Source of the DNA: Actinomadura violacea
Lineage (GTDB): Bacteria; Actinomycetota; Actinomycetes; Streptosporangiales; Streptosporangiaceae
NCBI RefSeq assembly: GCF_017573465.1
Contig: NZ_JAGEPF010000039.1
Span: 1-64,000, forward strand
Direction: 5' to 3'
DNA length: 64,000 bases
Shown: positions 49,845-58,085 of the stretch, piece by piece
Layout of the letters: every line of letters starts with the position of its first letter
How positions within the stretch are numbered: position 1 is the stretch's first letter
The notes under the pieces: model-generated
Told to the model about the DNA's origin: nothing
Seen by the model: the letters and a program-made list of their open reading frames with translations, nothing else
Databases searched by the model: none
Translations under genes and position numbers: made by a program

Positions 49845-50936
49845 ATGAGCGGAGCCGTGCAGCGGGACGCTGCCGCCATCCGCGATGAATGGCTGGGCCG
49901 GGCACTGTCCGTGCGGCCCGCCGACCGACCGGCCGCCGAGGCGGCCATCTCCGGCCTCTACCGCCTGGCCGGATTCGACTCCCCCCGGTTCCACTGGGTC
50001 CCCTCGCCGCTCGCGGCCTTCGAGACCGTCCCGCCCGGCATGCGCCGGCGCCCGGACGGCACGCAGGTCTTCGACGGCCCCGCCGCGCGCACACTCGTCG
50101 CCTCCGCGCTGAGGCTGCGGCTCGACCTCGACGACCGGATCAGGAAGCACGGCGCCCGCGTGGCCGGACTGACCGGACTGGGCTGGCATTTCCAGAAGCA
50201 GGTGCAGTTCTCGCTGGCCCGCTCGGTGCGGGGCACGCTGGGAACGGCCGCGCAGGAGGCGCACGATTGGAAGCGCGCCGCGACCACCTGGTACGACAGG
50301 CTGTGCGTCTCCTGGGTCGCCTACTACGACGTCATGCGCCGGGTGGCGGGCGTCCCGTTCACGTCCGAGCAGGCCGGGCACCTCGATCTGTGGGGGACCG
50401 CGCTGACGTCGTCCGGCTGGTGGTGGCCGTACGAGGACGTGTGCGTGGTGTCCGAGCGGCCCGCCGCCGTCCGCACCGAGCCGTGCGGCGACGACGGCGA
50501 GGTGCGCCTGCACGACCCGGACGGCCCGGCGGTCCGCTACGCCGACGGCTGGGACGTGCACGCCTGGCACGGCACGCCGGTGCCGTCCTGGGTGATCGCC
50601 GACCCGGATCCGGAGCGCATCGACCGGGAGGCGAACGTCGAGGTCCGGCGGTGCGCGATCGAGCGCATCGGCTGGCCCGCCTACATCGACGGCGCCGGCC
50701 TGCGGCTCGTCGGCGCCGCGCCCGACCCCGGGAACCCCGGCTCCGAGCTGCGGCTCTACGACATGCGGCCGGACACCCGGGTGCTGCTGGCCGTCAACGG
50801 GTCGGTCGAGCGCGACGGGCACCGCCGCCGGTACGGGCTGACCGTGCCGGGCGCGCTCGCCGACCCGGTCGCCGCGGCGGCCTGGACGTACGGGCTGTCC
50901 GCCGAGCAGTACTCCCTCCTCGCCCGCCGAACCTGA
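49845..50936 (+). CDS. DUF6745 protein, unknown function
   Basis: 363 residues. I recognise the DUF6745 pattern by its conserved run: SSGWWWPYEDVCVVSERP, RLHDPDGPAVRYADGWDVHAWHGTPVP, REANVEVRRCAIERIGWPAYI, and a closing beta-rich segment. Helical N-terminal half; no signal peptide, membrane helix or known catalytic motif. Members are common in actinomycetes, and no function is established. The next gene starts 11 bases after its stop and is probably its partner. Confidence 0.75.
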   Translation: MSGAVQRDAAAIRDEWLGRALSVRPADRPAAEAAISGLYRLAGFDSPRFHWVPSPLAAFETVPPGMRRRPDGTQVFDGPAARTLVASALRLRLDLDDRIRKHGARVAGLTGLGWHFQKQVQFSLARSVRGTLGTAAQEAHDWKRAATTWYDRLCVSWVAYYDVMRRVAGVPFTSEQAGHLDLWGTALTSSGWWWPYEDVCVVSERPAAVRTEPCGDDGEVRLHDPDGPAVRYADGWDVHAWHGTPVPSWVIADPDPERIDREANVEVRRCAIERIGWPAYIDGAGLRLVGAAPDPGNPGSELRLYDMRPDTRVLLAVNGSVERDGHRRRYGLTVPGALADPVAAAAWTYGLSAEQYSLLARRT

Positions 50937-50947
50937 AGGTGATCACC

Positions 50948-51412
50948 ATGGAGCAGACCCTCGCGTCCCTTTCCCTGCAGACCGGTGTCAGCGTGCTCGA
51001 CCACCTGGAGCGGTCGATGCGCATCCCCGTCGTCGACGGCCTCCAGGCCCAGGGCGACCTGATCGTGATCCCGCTCCGCCTCGTCGCGCGGGCGGTGAGG
51101 CCCGGCCCCGACGAGCCGGGGTTCGGCGGTCCCGGCGCGTGGCGGGACGTCCCGCCGGAGGGCGTGGAACTGCTGCGCGCCGAGGCCGGCGGCAACACGC
51201 ACTCGCTCGTCGCCGAGCCGGGCACCTGCCGCTGGACGACGAACGTCGTCGACGACACCGGCCTCGCGATCGGCGTGTTCACCGCGTCGGAGGTCGTGTA
51301 CCTGCTGCATCCCGAGCACGGCGCGTCGGGCTGCGCGCCGGGGACCTACGCCGTCCGGCGGCAGCGCGAGCACGACCGGCGCCGCGGCGGGATGCGCTTC
51401 GTCGCCGACTGA
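50948..51412 (+). CDS. Unknown protein coupled to DUF6745 gene
   Basis: 154 residues from ATG 50948 with GAAGGTGAT upstream. Soluble, mixed alpha/beta, with VDGLQAQGDLIVIPLRL, then GGNTHSLVAEPG and GLAIGVFTASEVVYLLHPEHGAS, and an Arg-rich C-terminus. Two cysteines (GTCRW, SGCAP). I do not recognise a family. The spacing to the DUF6745 gene (11 bases) strongly suggests one operon and a shared function. Confidence 0.72.
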   Translation: MEQTLASLSLQTGVSVLDHLERSMRIPVVDGLQAQGDLIVIPLRLVARAVRPGPDEPGFGGPGAWRDVPPEGVELLRAEAGGNTHSLVAEPGTCRWTTNVVDDTGLAIGVFTASEVVYLLHPEHGASGCAPGTYAVRRQREHDRRRGGMRFVAD

Positions 51413-51432
51413 CGCGCGCGGGGGAACGGCGG

Positions 51433-51830
51433 TCAGCGGAAGTCGAGGCCCTCGAACGTCCCGGACGAGCGCCACCGCTCCAGGTAGGAGAAGTAGGCGG
51501 TGGCGCCCGCCGGGTAGCCGACGTTCAGCAGCGACCACGGCGACGGCGCCTGGCCTTCGTTGTTGTAGTAGCCGGGCGTGCAGTCCGGCAGGAACCGCAT
51601 CGTCGGGGTCGTGGTGCGCAGCAGGTCGAGCCAGGCCTCCTCGGCCTCCCACGACGACGCCGGACGCGGTGATGCGGTCGACGCCCTTCCCGCCGGTGTC
51701 GACGAGGCGGGTGCCGGGGGCGTTGAACGCCTGCAGGTACTCGTCGTGGAAGCGGGGCCGCTTGCACAGCTGCCGGTACCAGGCCTTGAGTCCCGCGCGG
51801 TCTCCGGCGGTGCCGCCGGTCTGGTTGGAG
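51433..51830 (-). pseudogene. Remnant of a flavin monooxygenase (FMO/BVMO type), truncated and internally deleted
   Basis: Reading from 51830 downward, one frame gives a piece typical of cyclohexanone-type monooxygenases (LKAWYRQLCKRPRFHDEYL, then LVDTGGKGVDRITASGVVVGGR). Near 51640-51655 the match jumps to another frame and to the C-terminal end of the same family (CTPGYYNNEGQ, ending GTFEGLDFR). About 100 expected residues, including the ATGFEV-type motif, are missing at that point. The N-terminal half is absent: the sequence ends exactly at the right end of the TnpB element. Not functional. Confidence 0.78.
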
Positions 51831-51990
51831 TTGACGTCCTCCCCCGCCTGAAGGAGGGGGATTCCAACCGTTCCTACGTCGATGCGAGGAGGTCGGGTTG
51901 AGGTTCACGGTTCACGGGCTGGGCTGCTGCCCGGCCTCCCCGCGCGGTCACCGTGCGTCCCACGGCGATGTCTCGGATATTGCATGCCGC
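51831..51990 (-). ncRNA. Predicted omega RNA (reRNA) of the TnpB element
   Basis: In characterised systems the guide RNA of TnpB is made from the 3' end of tnpB through the right end, with the guide in the flanking DNA. Here that span covers the last tnpB codons and the C-rich/G-rich right-end hairpin. The guide would be read from 51830 downward and begin CTCCAACCAGACCGGC. The 5' boundary is approximate. Predicted from family knowledge, not from an alignment. Confidence 0.5.
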
Positions 51991-53076
51991 GTTGACGTCG
52001 GCGTTGACCCGACGCCCGCAGGCGACGCATCGGAACACCGCTTGGCTCTCGCGGTTGCCCGGTGCGCAATGCCTACAGGAGCTGCAGGTCAGCGACGTAT
52101 ACGCGGGGTCGACTTTGACGACCCGTCCAGGAGCCTTGTCCTCCAGCCGCCGGGCAAGCGCTCCCCAGCCGGCCGCCAGGATGCCCCTGTTCAGTCCGGC
52201 TTTCTGCCGGACGTGGCGGCCGGGGTCGTCGAGGGTGCCGCGCGCGGACCGGGTCATGCCCCCGATGTTCAGGTCCTCGACCGCGATCACATCGAACTCG
52301 CGGGCCAGGCGGGTGGTGGTCTTCTCCACCCAGTCCTTGCGGCGGTCGGCCTGACGGGCCTTGAGGCGGGCGATGGCCGCCTTGATCCGGGTACGGCGGT
52401 TGGAACCCCGCTTGCAGCGCGACAGCTTGCGCAGCAGCCGCTGCAGCCGTTCGGCCTCCTTGACCGTCAGGCCGGGGACGTGGAGGAGGTCGCCGGTGGA
52501 CACCGCCGCGCTGACGGTCACGCCCCGGTCCACGCCCACCGCCGCGCCGTTGCCGGGTGCGGGGATCGGGTCGGGGACGGTAGCGAACGCCACGTGCCAG
52601 CGGCCCGCGCGGTCCCTGGTCACCCGGAACGACTTGGCCCCGTCGGGCACGGGACGGGACCAGCGGAACCGCACCCACCCGACCTTGGGGACCTTCACCT
52701 CGCCGGTCTTGCGGTTCAGGCGCCGAACCTCCCAAGCCGCCCCGCGTTGGCCGACGATCCGGAACCCCTCGTACCGTCCGGCTTTCCGCCACGTGGGGCG
52801 ACGGTGCGTGCCGCCCAAGAAGCTCGCCATGGCCTGCGCGAAGTCCTTGAGCGCCTGCTGCTGCACCGTCACCGACCCCGCAGCCAGCCACCGATTGGCG
52901 GCGCGGGCCTCGGTGAGCTGACGACACTGCTCAGCGAACCCCGGCACGGCCCCCCGACGCGGCGTCCACCACATGTTCTGCTCCACGGCCAGGTTCCACA
53001 CATACCGGGCATGCGAGCAATGCCGCAACAGCGCCTCCTGCTGAGCAGGGGTCGGACGCAACCGGTAGCGGGACAC
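51874..53076 (-). CDS. tnpB: TnpB RNA-guided nuclease (OrfB of IS605 type)
   Basis: 400 residues from GTG 53076, the usual full length (ISDra2 TnpB has 408). The N-terminal helix-turn-helix/wedge region starts SRYRLRPTPAQQEALLRHCSHARYVWNLAVEQN. The RuvC catalytic residues are all present: Asp183 (VGVDRGV), Glu267 (VEDLNI) and Asp360 (NADVNAACNI). The zinc finger between them is intact (CSSC then CVAC). By known biochemistry it uses the element's guide RNA to cut DNA next to a TTGAT-like motif, favouring retention of the element. No frameshift or stop, so probably active. Confidence 0.92.
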   Translation of the reverse strand: MSRYRLRPTPAQQEALLRHCSHARYVWNLAVEQNMWWTPRRGAVPGFAEQCRQLTEARAANRWLAAGSVTVQQQALKDFAQAMASFLGGTHRRPTWRKAGRYEGFRIVGQRGAAWEVRRLNRKTGEVKVPKVGWVRFRWSRPVPDGAKSFRVTRDRAGRWHVAFATVPDPIPAPGNGAAVGVDRGVTVSAAVSTGDLLHVPGLTVKEAERLQRLLRKLSRCKRGSNRRTRIKAAIARLKARQADRRKDWVEKTTTRLAREFDVIAVEDLNIGGMTRSARGTLDDPGRHVRQKAGLNRGILAAGWGALARRLEDKAPGRVVKVDPAYTSLTCSSCRHCAPGNRESQAVFRCVACGRRVNADVNAACNIRDIAVGRTVTARGGRAAAQPVNREPQPDLLAST

Positions 53077-53305
53077 GGCACGGAACCTACCGGCCCCCAC
53101 TGACAACGTTCCGAGTTTCCTCCCGCCCTGAAGGACGCGGCATCCACGCATCAAGGGATGCGCGCCCGCCCTCGTCCCGAACAGAATGACATTCAGGAGC
53201 GTCCAAAGGCGACACTCGTGAACGAAGTTCGCAGAAAAACGATCACGTCGCGGGGCCGGATCGGGGATGCTGGCTCCGGACGGGCAGTCGGAAGGAGGCG
53301 CCGGG

Positions 53306-54502
53306 GTGGTCGAACGGAACGCGCCGCACACGGCCGGACGGGTCACGACGGCGCCGGCGGGGGCACCGGCACCGGCGGTGGCGGAACTCCTGGACGCCAT
53401 GCACGCCATCGACGCGGACGGCTGGTACCCGGCCATCGACGTCGAGCGGCCGTGGTCGTCGGCGAATCCGCACATCACCGGGGAGTTCGCGCGGCCGAGC
53501 GCGATCCGCGAGTACCTGCGCAGGGAGCTGTCCGCGCTGATCCGGGCGGGCGCGAACGTGACCGTGCGGGCGTCGCGCCGGGCGCTGGCGTTCGACGATC
53601 CCGGGTTCTTCGCGGCGCTGGACGAGGACCACGTCGACCTGCGCGGCAAGAAGCTGTTCCTGTTCGGGCCGGAGCGGATGGCCCTGTCCCTCGACCGGCT
53701 CTGGCACTACTGCGGGACGCCCGCCGAGGCGTTCCAGCGGCACGTGCTGTTCACGAACTACGCGATGCACGTCGAGTCGTTCCGCGAGCGGTTCCCGGAC
53801 GCGGAGGGCCCCGACCGCCCCGGCGTGCAGATGCCCGCCTGGCACCACCGCACCCCGGCCGGCGACGGCGTCACCCTGGTCGACATCGGCGTCGGGCCGT
53901 CCAACGCCAAGACCATCACCGACCACCTGGCGGTGCTGCGCCCCGACACCATGATCATGATCGGGCACTGCGGCGGGCTCCGGAACCACCAGCGGCTCGG
54001 CGACTACGTGCTGGCCACCGCCTACCAGCGCGCCGACCACGTGCTGGACGAGGTGCTCCCCACCGACATCCCGGTCATCCCCAACCACCGGCTCAACACG
54101 ATCCTGCTCGACGGCCTCGAAGCGGCCGGGGCCGGGTACCGGCTCGGCGTCGTGCACACCACCGGCAACCGCAACTGGGAGTTCAACCAGCGGCGGACGC
54201 TCGCGGCGATGAAGGGCGCGCGGTGCATCGCCGTCGACATGGAGTCGGCGACGATCGCCGCCAACGGGTTCCGGTACCGCATCCCGAACGCGACGCTGCT
54301 GTGCGTCTCGGACAAGCCGCTGCACGCCGCGCCCAAGCTCTCGGACGGCGCGCGGTCCTTCTACGAGGCGAGCAAGCGGCGCCACCTCGACATCGCGCTG
54401 TCCGCGCTGGAACGGGTGCGCAGCGACTTCCCCGACGGCCTCCCGAACCAGGACGTCCGCGCGTCCGACGAGCCGCTGCTCGGGACCGAGACCCAGCACT
54501 GA
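53306..54502 (+). CDS. amn: AMP nucleosidase
   Basis: 398 residues from GTG 53306 (GAAGGAGG 7 bases upstream; a start at 53267 would add 13). An N-terminal AMN domain (about residues 25-150) precedes a nucleoside phosphorylase-type catalytic domain with VDIGVGPSNAKTITDHLAVLRPDTMIMIGHCGGLRN, then NRNWEFNQRRTLAAMKGARCIAVDMESATIAANGFRYRIP, where the MES glutamate is typical of purine-binding sites. It hydrolyses AMP to adenine and ribose 5-phosphate. It is somewhat shorter than the E. coli enzyme (484). Cytoplasmic. It converges on the next gene with 7 bases between stops. Confidence 0.9.
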   Translation: MVERNAPHTAGRVTTAPAGAPAPAVAELLDAMHAIDADGWYPAIDVERPWSSANPHITGEFARPSAIREYLRRELSALIRAGANVTVRASRRALAFDDPGFFAALDEDHVDLRGKKLFLFGPERMALSLDRLWHYCGTPAEAFQRHVLFTNYAMHVESFRERFPDAEGPDRPGVQMPAWHHRTPAGDGVTLVDIGVGPSNAKTITDHLAVLRPDTMIMIGHCGGLRNHQRLGDYVLATAYQRADHVLDEVLPTDIPVIPNHRLNTILLDGLEAAGAGYRLGVVHTTGNRNWEFNQRRTLAAMKGARCIAVDMESATIAANGFRYRIPNATLLCVSDKPLHAAPKLSDGARSFYEASKRRHLDIALSALERVRSDFPDGLPNQDVRASDEPLLGTETQH

Positions 54503-54509
54503 CCCGCCG

Positions 54510-55559
54510 CTAATCGAGCGTGATGACGACCTTCACGTCGTCCTTGCCCGCCGTGAACGCGTCCTGGAACCGCTCCAGCGGGACGCGCCGCGACACCAGC
54601 CGGCCGAGCCAGTCCGGGTCGGCCTGGGCGAGGGCGCCGGCGGCCGCCGCGTAGTGGTCCAGGTTGGCGTTCACCGACCCGACGATCACGTCGTTCTCCA
54701 GCACGATCTCCCGGTTGATGCCGCCCGCGTCGATCGTCAGCCTCCGCCCGGTCGGCGACACGCCCGTCAGGCAGACGATGCCGTACGCGCCGGTGGACGC
54801 CATCGCGCCGAACACGAGCTGCCCGACGCCGGTGGCCTCGATGACGATGTCCGGCTTGGCGTGCGCGACCGCGGCGTCCATCCCCTCGCTGTGGTACGTC
54901 GCGCCGAGGCTCTTCACCAGCTCTGGCTTCGGCCCGTCCGCCACCTGGTCGAGGACGTGCACGTCGAGCCCGCGCTGGACGCCGAGCAGCGCGGCCAGCA
55001 GCCCGATCGGCCCCGCGCCGGTGACCAGCGCGGACCTCGGCTCGTACCAGGCGCGCTCGCCGACCTTCTCGACCTGCTCCCACGCCTTCGCGACCACCGT
55101 CGTGGGCTCCATCAGCATGCCGACGTCCGCGAGCCGCGGGTCGAGCTTCACCGCGTAGTCCGCCTCGACCGTCCACGCCTGGCTGGCGTAGCCGTCGATC
55201 TCCTTGATGCCGCGCTCGGTGTATTGGCCGTTGCGGCACATGTCGAACTGGCCGTGCGCGCAGGCGCCGCACGGCTCCGGGTCGGGGCGCCGCACCACGC
55301 CGACCACCAGGTCGCCCTCGGCGAACCCGCTGCCGGACGGCGCGCGCCGCACCCGGCCGAGCGACTCATGCCCGATGACCAGCCGGTCATGCCCGGGCGG
55401 CGCCCACCCGTACTCGCCGGACGCGATCTCCCGGTCCGTGCCGCAGACCCCCACGGCCAGCCCGTCCACCAGCAGCTCGCCGTCGCCGGGCTCGGGATCG
55501 GGCACGTCCCGGACGGCCAGGGAGTCCTTCTGCCCGGGGACGACGGTCAAGGCGCGCAT
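54510..55559 (-). CDS. Zinc-dependent glucose 1-dehydrogenase-like MDR enzyme
   Basis: 349 residues from ATG 55559 with AAGGAG 7 bases upstream. Medium-chain dehydrogenase: catalytic zinc motif VCGTDREI and GHESLGRV, structural cysteines PCGACAHGQFDMC, NAD(P) Rossmann motif VTGAGPIGLLAALLG near 190. The length, ALTVVPGQKDSLAVRDVPDP start and the GINREIVLENDVIVGSVNAN segment match archaeal-type glucose dehydrogenases. It would oxidise glucose to gluconolactone. The gene upstream on the same strand is a GH15 glucose-releasing enzyme, with 77 bases between, so they are likely an operon. Confidence 0.85.
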   Translation of the reverse strand: MRALTVVPGQKDSLAVRDVPDPEPGDGELLVDGLAVGVCGTDREIASGEYGWAPPGHDRLVIGHESLGRVRRAPSGSGFAEGDLVVGVVRRPDPEPCGACAHGQFDMCRNGQYTERGIKEIDGYASQAWTVEADYAVKLDPRLADVGMLMEPTTVVAKAWEQVEKVGERAWYEPRSALVTGAGPIGLLAALLGVQRGLDVHVLDQVADGPKPELVKSLGATYHSEGMDAAVAHAKPDIVIEATGVGQLVFGAMASTGAYGIVCLTGVSPTGRRLTIDAGGINREIVLENDVIVGSVNANLDHYAAAAGALAQADPDWLGRLVSRRVPLERFQDAFTAGKDDVKVVITLD

Positions 55560-55636
55560 GCGGTTTCTCCTTCGGGTCTGCTTCGGTTCCGTCTTTACCT
55601 GTCTTCTCCGCGCCGGTCGCTCCGGCCGCCCGCGGG

Positions 55637-57451
55637 TCAGCCCCCGGCGCTCGCGCCGGCGGCCCGGGACGCCTCCGCCGCCGGCACCGTGCCGCTCAGA
55701 TGCCGGGCGGTGTTGACCAGCCCGACGTGCGAGTACGCCTGCGGGGTGTTGCCGACCTGCCGGCCCGCCGCCGTGTCGTACTCCTCGCTCAGCAGGCCGA
55801 GGTCGTTGCGCAGGCTCAGCAGCCGCTCGAACAGCTCCGCCGCCTGCCGGCGCCGGCCGATCCCGTGCAGCGCGTCCGCGAACCAGAACGTGCAGGCCAG
55901 GAACGCGCCCTCCGACCCCGGCAGGCCGTCGACGCCGCCGTCGGCCTGCGTGTCGTAACGCAGCACGAACCCGTCCCGGTACAGCTCGCCTTCCACCGCG
56001 TCCACCGTCCCGACGACGCGCGGGTCGCCCCACGGCAGGAACCCCGTCGTCGGGATCAGCAGCAGCGCCGCGTCCACCCCCTTCGACCCGTAGAACTGCG
56101 TGAACGTGCCGCGGTCGGCGTCGTAGCCGTGCTCGCACACGTCCGCGTGGATCCGGTCGCGCAGCGCCCGCCACTTCGCCGCCGGGCCGTCCAGCCCGTG
56201 CTCCTCGACGCCCCGGACGGCCGCGTCGACCCCCGCCCACGCCAGCACCTTCGAGTGCACGAAGTGGCGGCGGTCGCCACGCACCTCCCAGAGGCTGTTG
56301 TCGGGCTCGTCCCAATGGCCCTCAAGGAAGTCGAGCAGCGCCTTCTGCACGTCCCACGCGCTCTGGATCGCGCCGATCCCGGCGTTGCGCCCGAGGTTCA
56401 GGCCGTGCAGCACCTCGCCCCACGTGTCCAGCTGGAACTGCCCGGACGCGGCGTTGCCGACCCGCACCGGCGCCGACCCCTCGTACCCGCCGAGCCAGTC
56501 GAGGGTGTACTCCGGGAGCCGCCGCGTCCCGTCGATCCCGTACATGATCTGCAGGTCGGCGGGGTCGCCGGCGATCGCGCGCAGCAGCCACTCCCGCCAG
56601 TCCCGCGCCTCCTCCACGAACCCGGTGCCGAGCAGCGCCTGCAGCGTGAACGTCGCGTCGCGCAGCCAGCAGAACCGGTAGTCCCAGTTGCGCGGCCCGC
56701 CGAGCTGCTCGGGCAGCGACGTGGTCGCCGCGGCGACGATCCCGCCGGTCGGCCGGTACGTGAGCCCCTTCAGCGTGATCAGCGAGCGGCGCACGGCGTC
56801 GTCCCAGCGGCCCTCGTAGCGGAAGCCGCCCGTCCACTCCGCCCAGAACGCCTCGGTGTCCCGCAGCGCCCGCTCCGGGTCGACGTGCCGGGGCCGCGGC
56901 TCGTGCGACGGCCTGTAGGTCATGACGAACGGGACCCGGTCGCCCGCCGCCACCGTGAACTCGGCGACGGTCGACATCCCGCGCCCCTCCAGCGCGACGG
57001 GCGTCTTCAGCCACGCCGCGTCCGGGCCCGCGACCGCCTCGAACCGGCCGTCCTGGTGCCGCACCCACGGCACGATCCGGCCGTAGTCGAACCGGAGCCG
57101 CAGCTCCGACCGGACCGGCACCCGCCCGCTGACGCCCTCCACGATCCGGACCACGTCCGCCGCCTCGCCGCGCGGCGGCATCGTGTCGATCAGCCGGACG
57201 GTGCCGTCCGGCGTCTCCCACTCGGTCTCGAGGATCAGCGTGTCCCCGCGGTAGCGGCGCCGTGTGCACATCCCGCCCGCCGCGGGCGCGATCCGCCAGA
57301 ACCCGGCCGAGTCGTCGCCGAGCAGCGCGGCGAAGCAGGCCGGGGAGTCGAACCGGGGCAGGCACAGCCAGTCGATCGAGCCGTCCCCGCCCACCAGCGC
57401 CGCCGTGTGGAGATCGCCCAGCAGGCCGTAGTCCTCGATGCGCAGCGCCAA
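55637..57451 (-). CDS. GH15 glycoside hydrolase (trehalase/glucoamylase)
   Basis: 604 residues from a TTG at 57451, supported by GGAGGT 7 bases upstream and the typical start LRIEDYGLLGDLHTAALVGGDGSIDWLCLPRFDSPACF. An N-terminal beta-sandwich (about 1-210) precedes the (alpha/alpha)6 barrel (220-590), with GGPRNWDYRFCWLRDATFTL, catalytic Glu389 in DNSLWEVRG and the second acid at Glu556/557 in LSEEYD. Actinobacterial enzymes with this layout are often trehalases, others glucoamylases. No signal peptide, so intracellular trehalose is the likelier substrate. The glucose dehydrogenase downstream would use the product. Confidence 0.88.
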   Translation of the reverse strand: MALRIEDYGLLGDLHTAALVGGDGSIDWLCLPRFDSPACFAALLGDDSAGFWRIAPAAGGMCTRRRYRGDTLILETEWETPDGTVRLIDTMPPRGEAADVVRIVEGVSGRVPVRSELRLRFDYGRIVPWVRHQDGRFEAVAGPDAAWLKTPVALEGRGMSTVAEFTVAAGDRVPFVMTYRPSHEPRPRHVDPERALRDTEAFWAEWTGGFRYEGRWDDAVRRSLITLKGLTYRPTGGIVAAATTSLPEQLGGPRNWDYRFCWLRDATFTLQALLGTGFVEEARDWREWLLRAIAGDPADLQIMYGIDGTRRLPEYTLDWLGGYEGSAPVRVGNAASGQFQLDTWGEVLHGLNLGRNAGIGAIQSAWDVQKALLDFLEGHWDEPDNSLWEVRGDRRHFVHSKVLAWAGVDAAVRGVEEHGLDGPAAKWRALRDRIHADVCEHGYDADRGTFTQFYGSKGVDAALLLIPTTGFLPWGDPRVVGTVDAVEGELYRDGFVLRYDTQADGGVDGLPGSEGAFLACTFWFADALHGIGRRRQAAELFERLLSLRNDLGLLSEEYDTAAGRQVGNTPQAYSHVGLVNTARHLSGTVPAAEASRAAGASAGG

Positions 57452-57615
57452 AATCCACCTCCGTGCTCGGTCTCCCGTCCCCTCTGCCCTACCCCCGGGG
57501 CCCGATCCATGTCAGGGGAACGAGTGATTCGGCACGTCACGGCCCGCATGGAGGCCGTGTTCACGGGCACTCCGGCAGAGAGGACCGGACGCAACCGGGC
57601 GGAGAGGGGACGACC

Positions 57616-58008
57616 ATGAAGTACGGGCAGTTCATCGCGACGGTCCGCGACAACGGGGACTACAGCGGCCGCGAGGAGGCCGAGCGGGTCACCGAGGCGG
57701 TGCTGAGCGTCCTGCGGGACCGGCTCACCGAGGAGGGCGCCGACCATCTGGCCGCGCAGCTCCCCGAGCCGCTGGACGAGCTGATGCGCGACCGCGAGGA
57801 CGCGCGGGCCGAGTCGTACGGGTCGGCGGAGTTCTGCCGCCGGGTCGCCGGGATGACCGGCGCCACCGAGCGCACCGCCGAATGGGACGCCGACGCCGTG
57901 CTCAGCACCCTCGCGGGCACCGTCTCCGGCGGCGAGCTGAACCACCTGCTGAGCCAGCTCCCGTCCGGGTACGCGCCGTTCTTCGGCAAGAACGAGCTCG
58001 CCGACTGA
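57616..58008 (+). CDS. DUF2267 protein
   Basis: 130 residues; AGAGGGGA precedes the ATG. It matches DUF2267: MKYGQFIATVRDNGDYSGREEAERVTEAVLSVLRDRLTEEGADHLAAQLP, then AEFCRRVAG and AVLSTLAGTVSGGELNHLLSQLPSGYAPFF. It is all helical, with two related halves of about 60 residues each holding an LAAQLP/LLSQLP element. Cytoplasmic; function unknown, often near stress genes. It is divergent from the GH15 gene, and a stem-loop separates it from the protease gene. Confidence 0.85.
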   Translation: MKYGQFIATVRDNGDYSGREEAERVTEAVLSVLRDRLTEEGADHLAAQLPEPLDELMRDREDARAESYGSAEFCRRVAGMTGATERTAEWDADAVLSTLAGTVSGGELNHLLSQLPSGYAPFFGKNELAD

Positions 58009-58037
58009 TCGCGGGGGGCCGGTGCGGGCCGGGGGTG

Positions 58038-58060
58038 CCTTCCCCGCGGAAGGGGGAAGG
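58038..58060 (+). terminator. Stem-loop between DUF2267 and HtrA-type genes
   Basis: Perfect 8-base arms (CCTTCCCC at 58038-58045 and GGGGAAGG at 58053-58060) with a 7-base loop, 30 bases after the DUF2267 stop and 26 before the protease start. Confidence 0.6.
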
Positions 58061-58085
58061 ACCCGGTCGGGGGAGGGGAGTGCTG

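Larger units (their letters stand above)
51831..53149 (-). mobile_element. IS200/IS605-superfamily element with tnpB only (IS1341-like)
   Basis: The left end on the minus strand lies directly after TTGAT (53154-53150), the insertion/TAM pentamer used by ISDra2-type elements. The right end is GAGGACGTCAA next to a hairpin with CCCCC/GGGGG arms (about 51841-51860), the usual right-end structure of actinobacterial IS605 relatives. The element is about 1.3 kb, contains one gene (tnpB) and no tnpA transposase, so it would need TnpA in trans to move. As usual for this group there are no terminal inverted repeats or target duplications. It abuts a broken monooxygenase gene. Confidence 0.8.
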
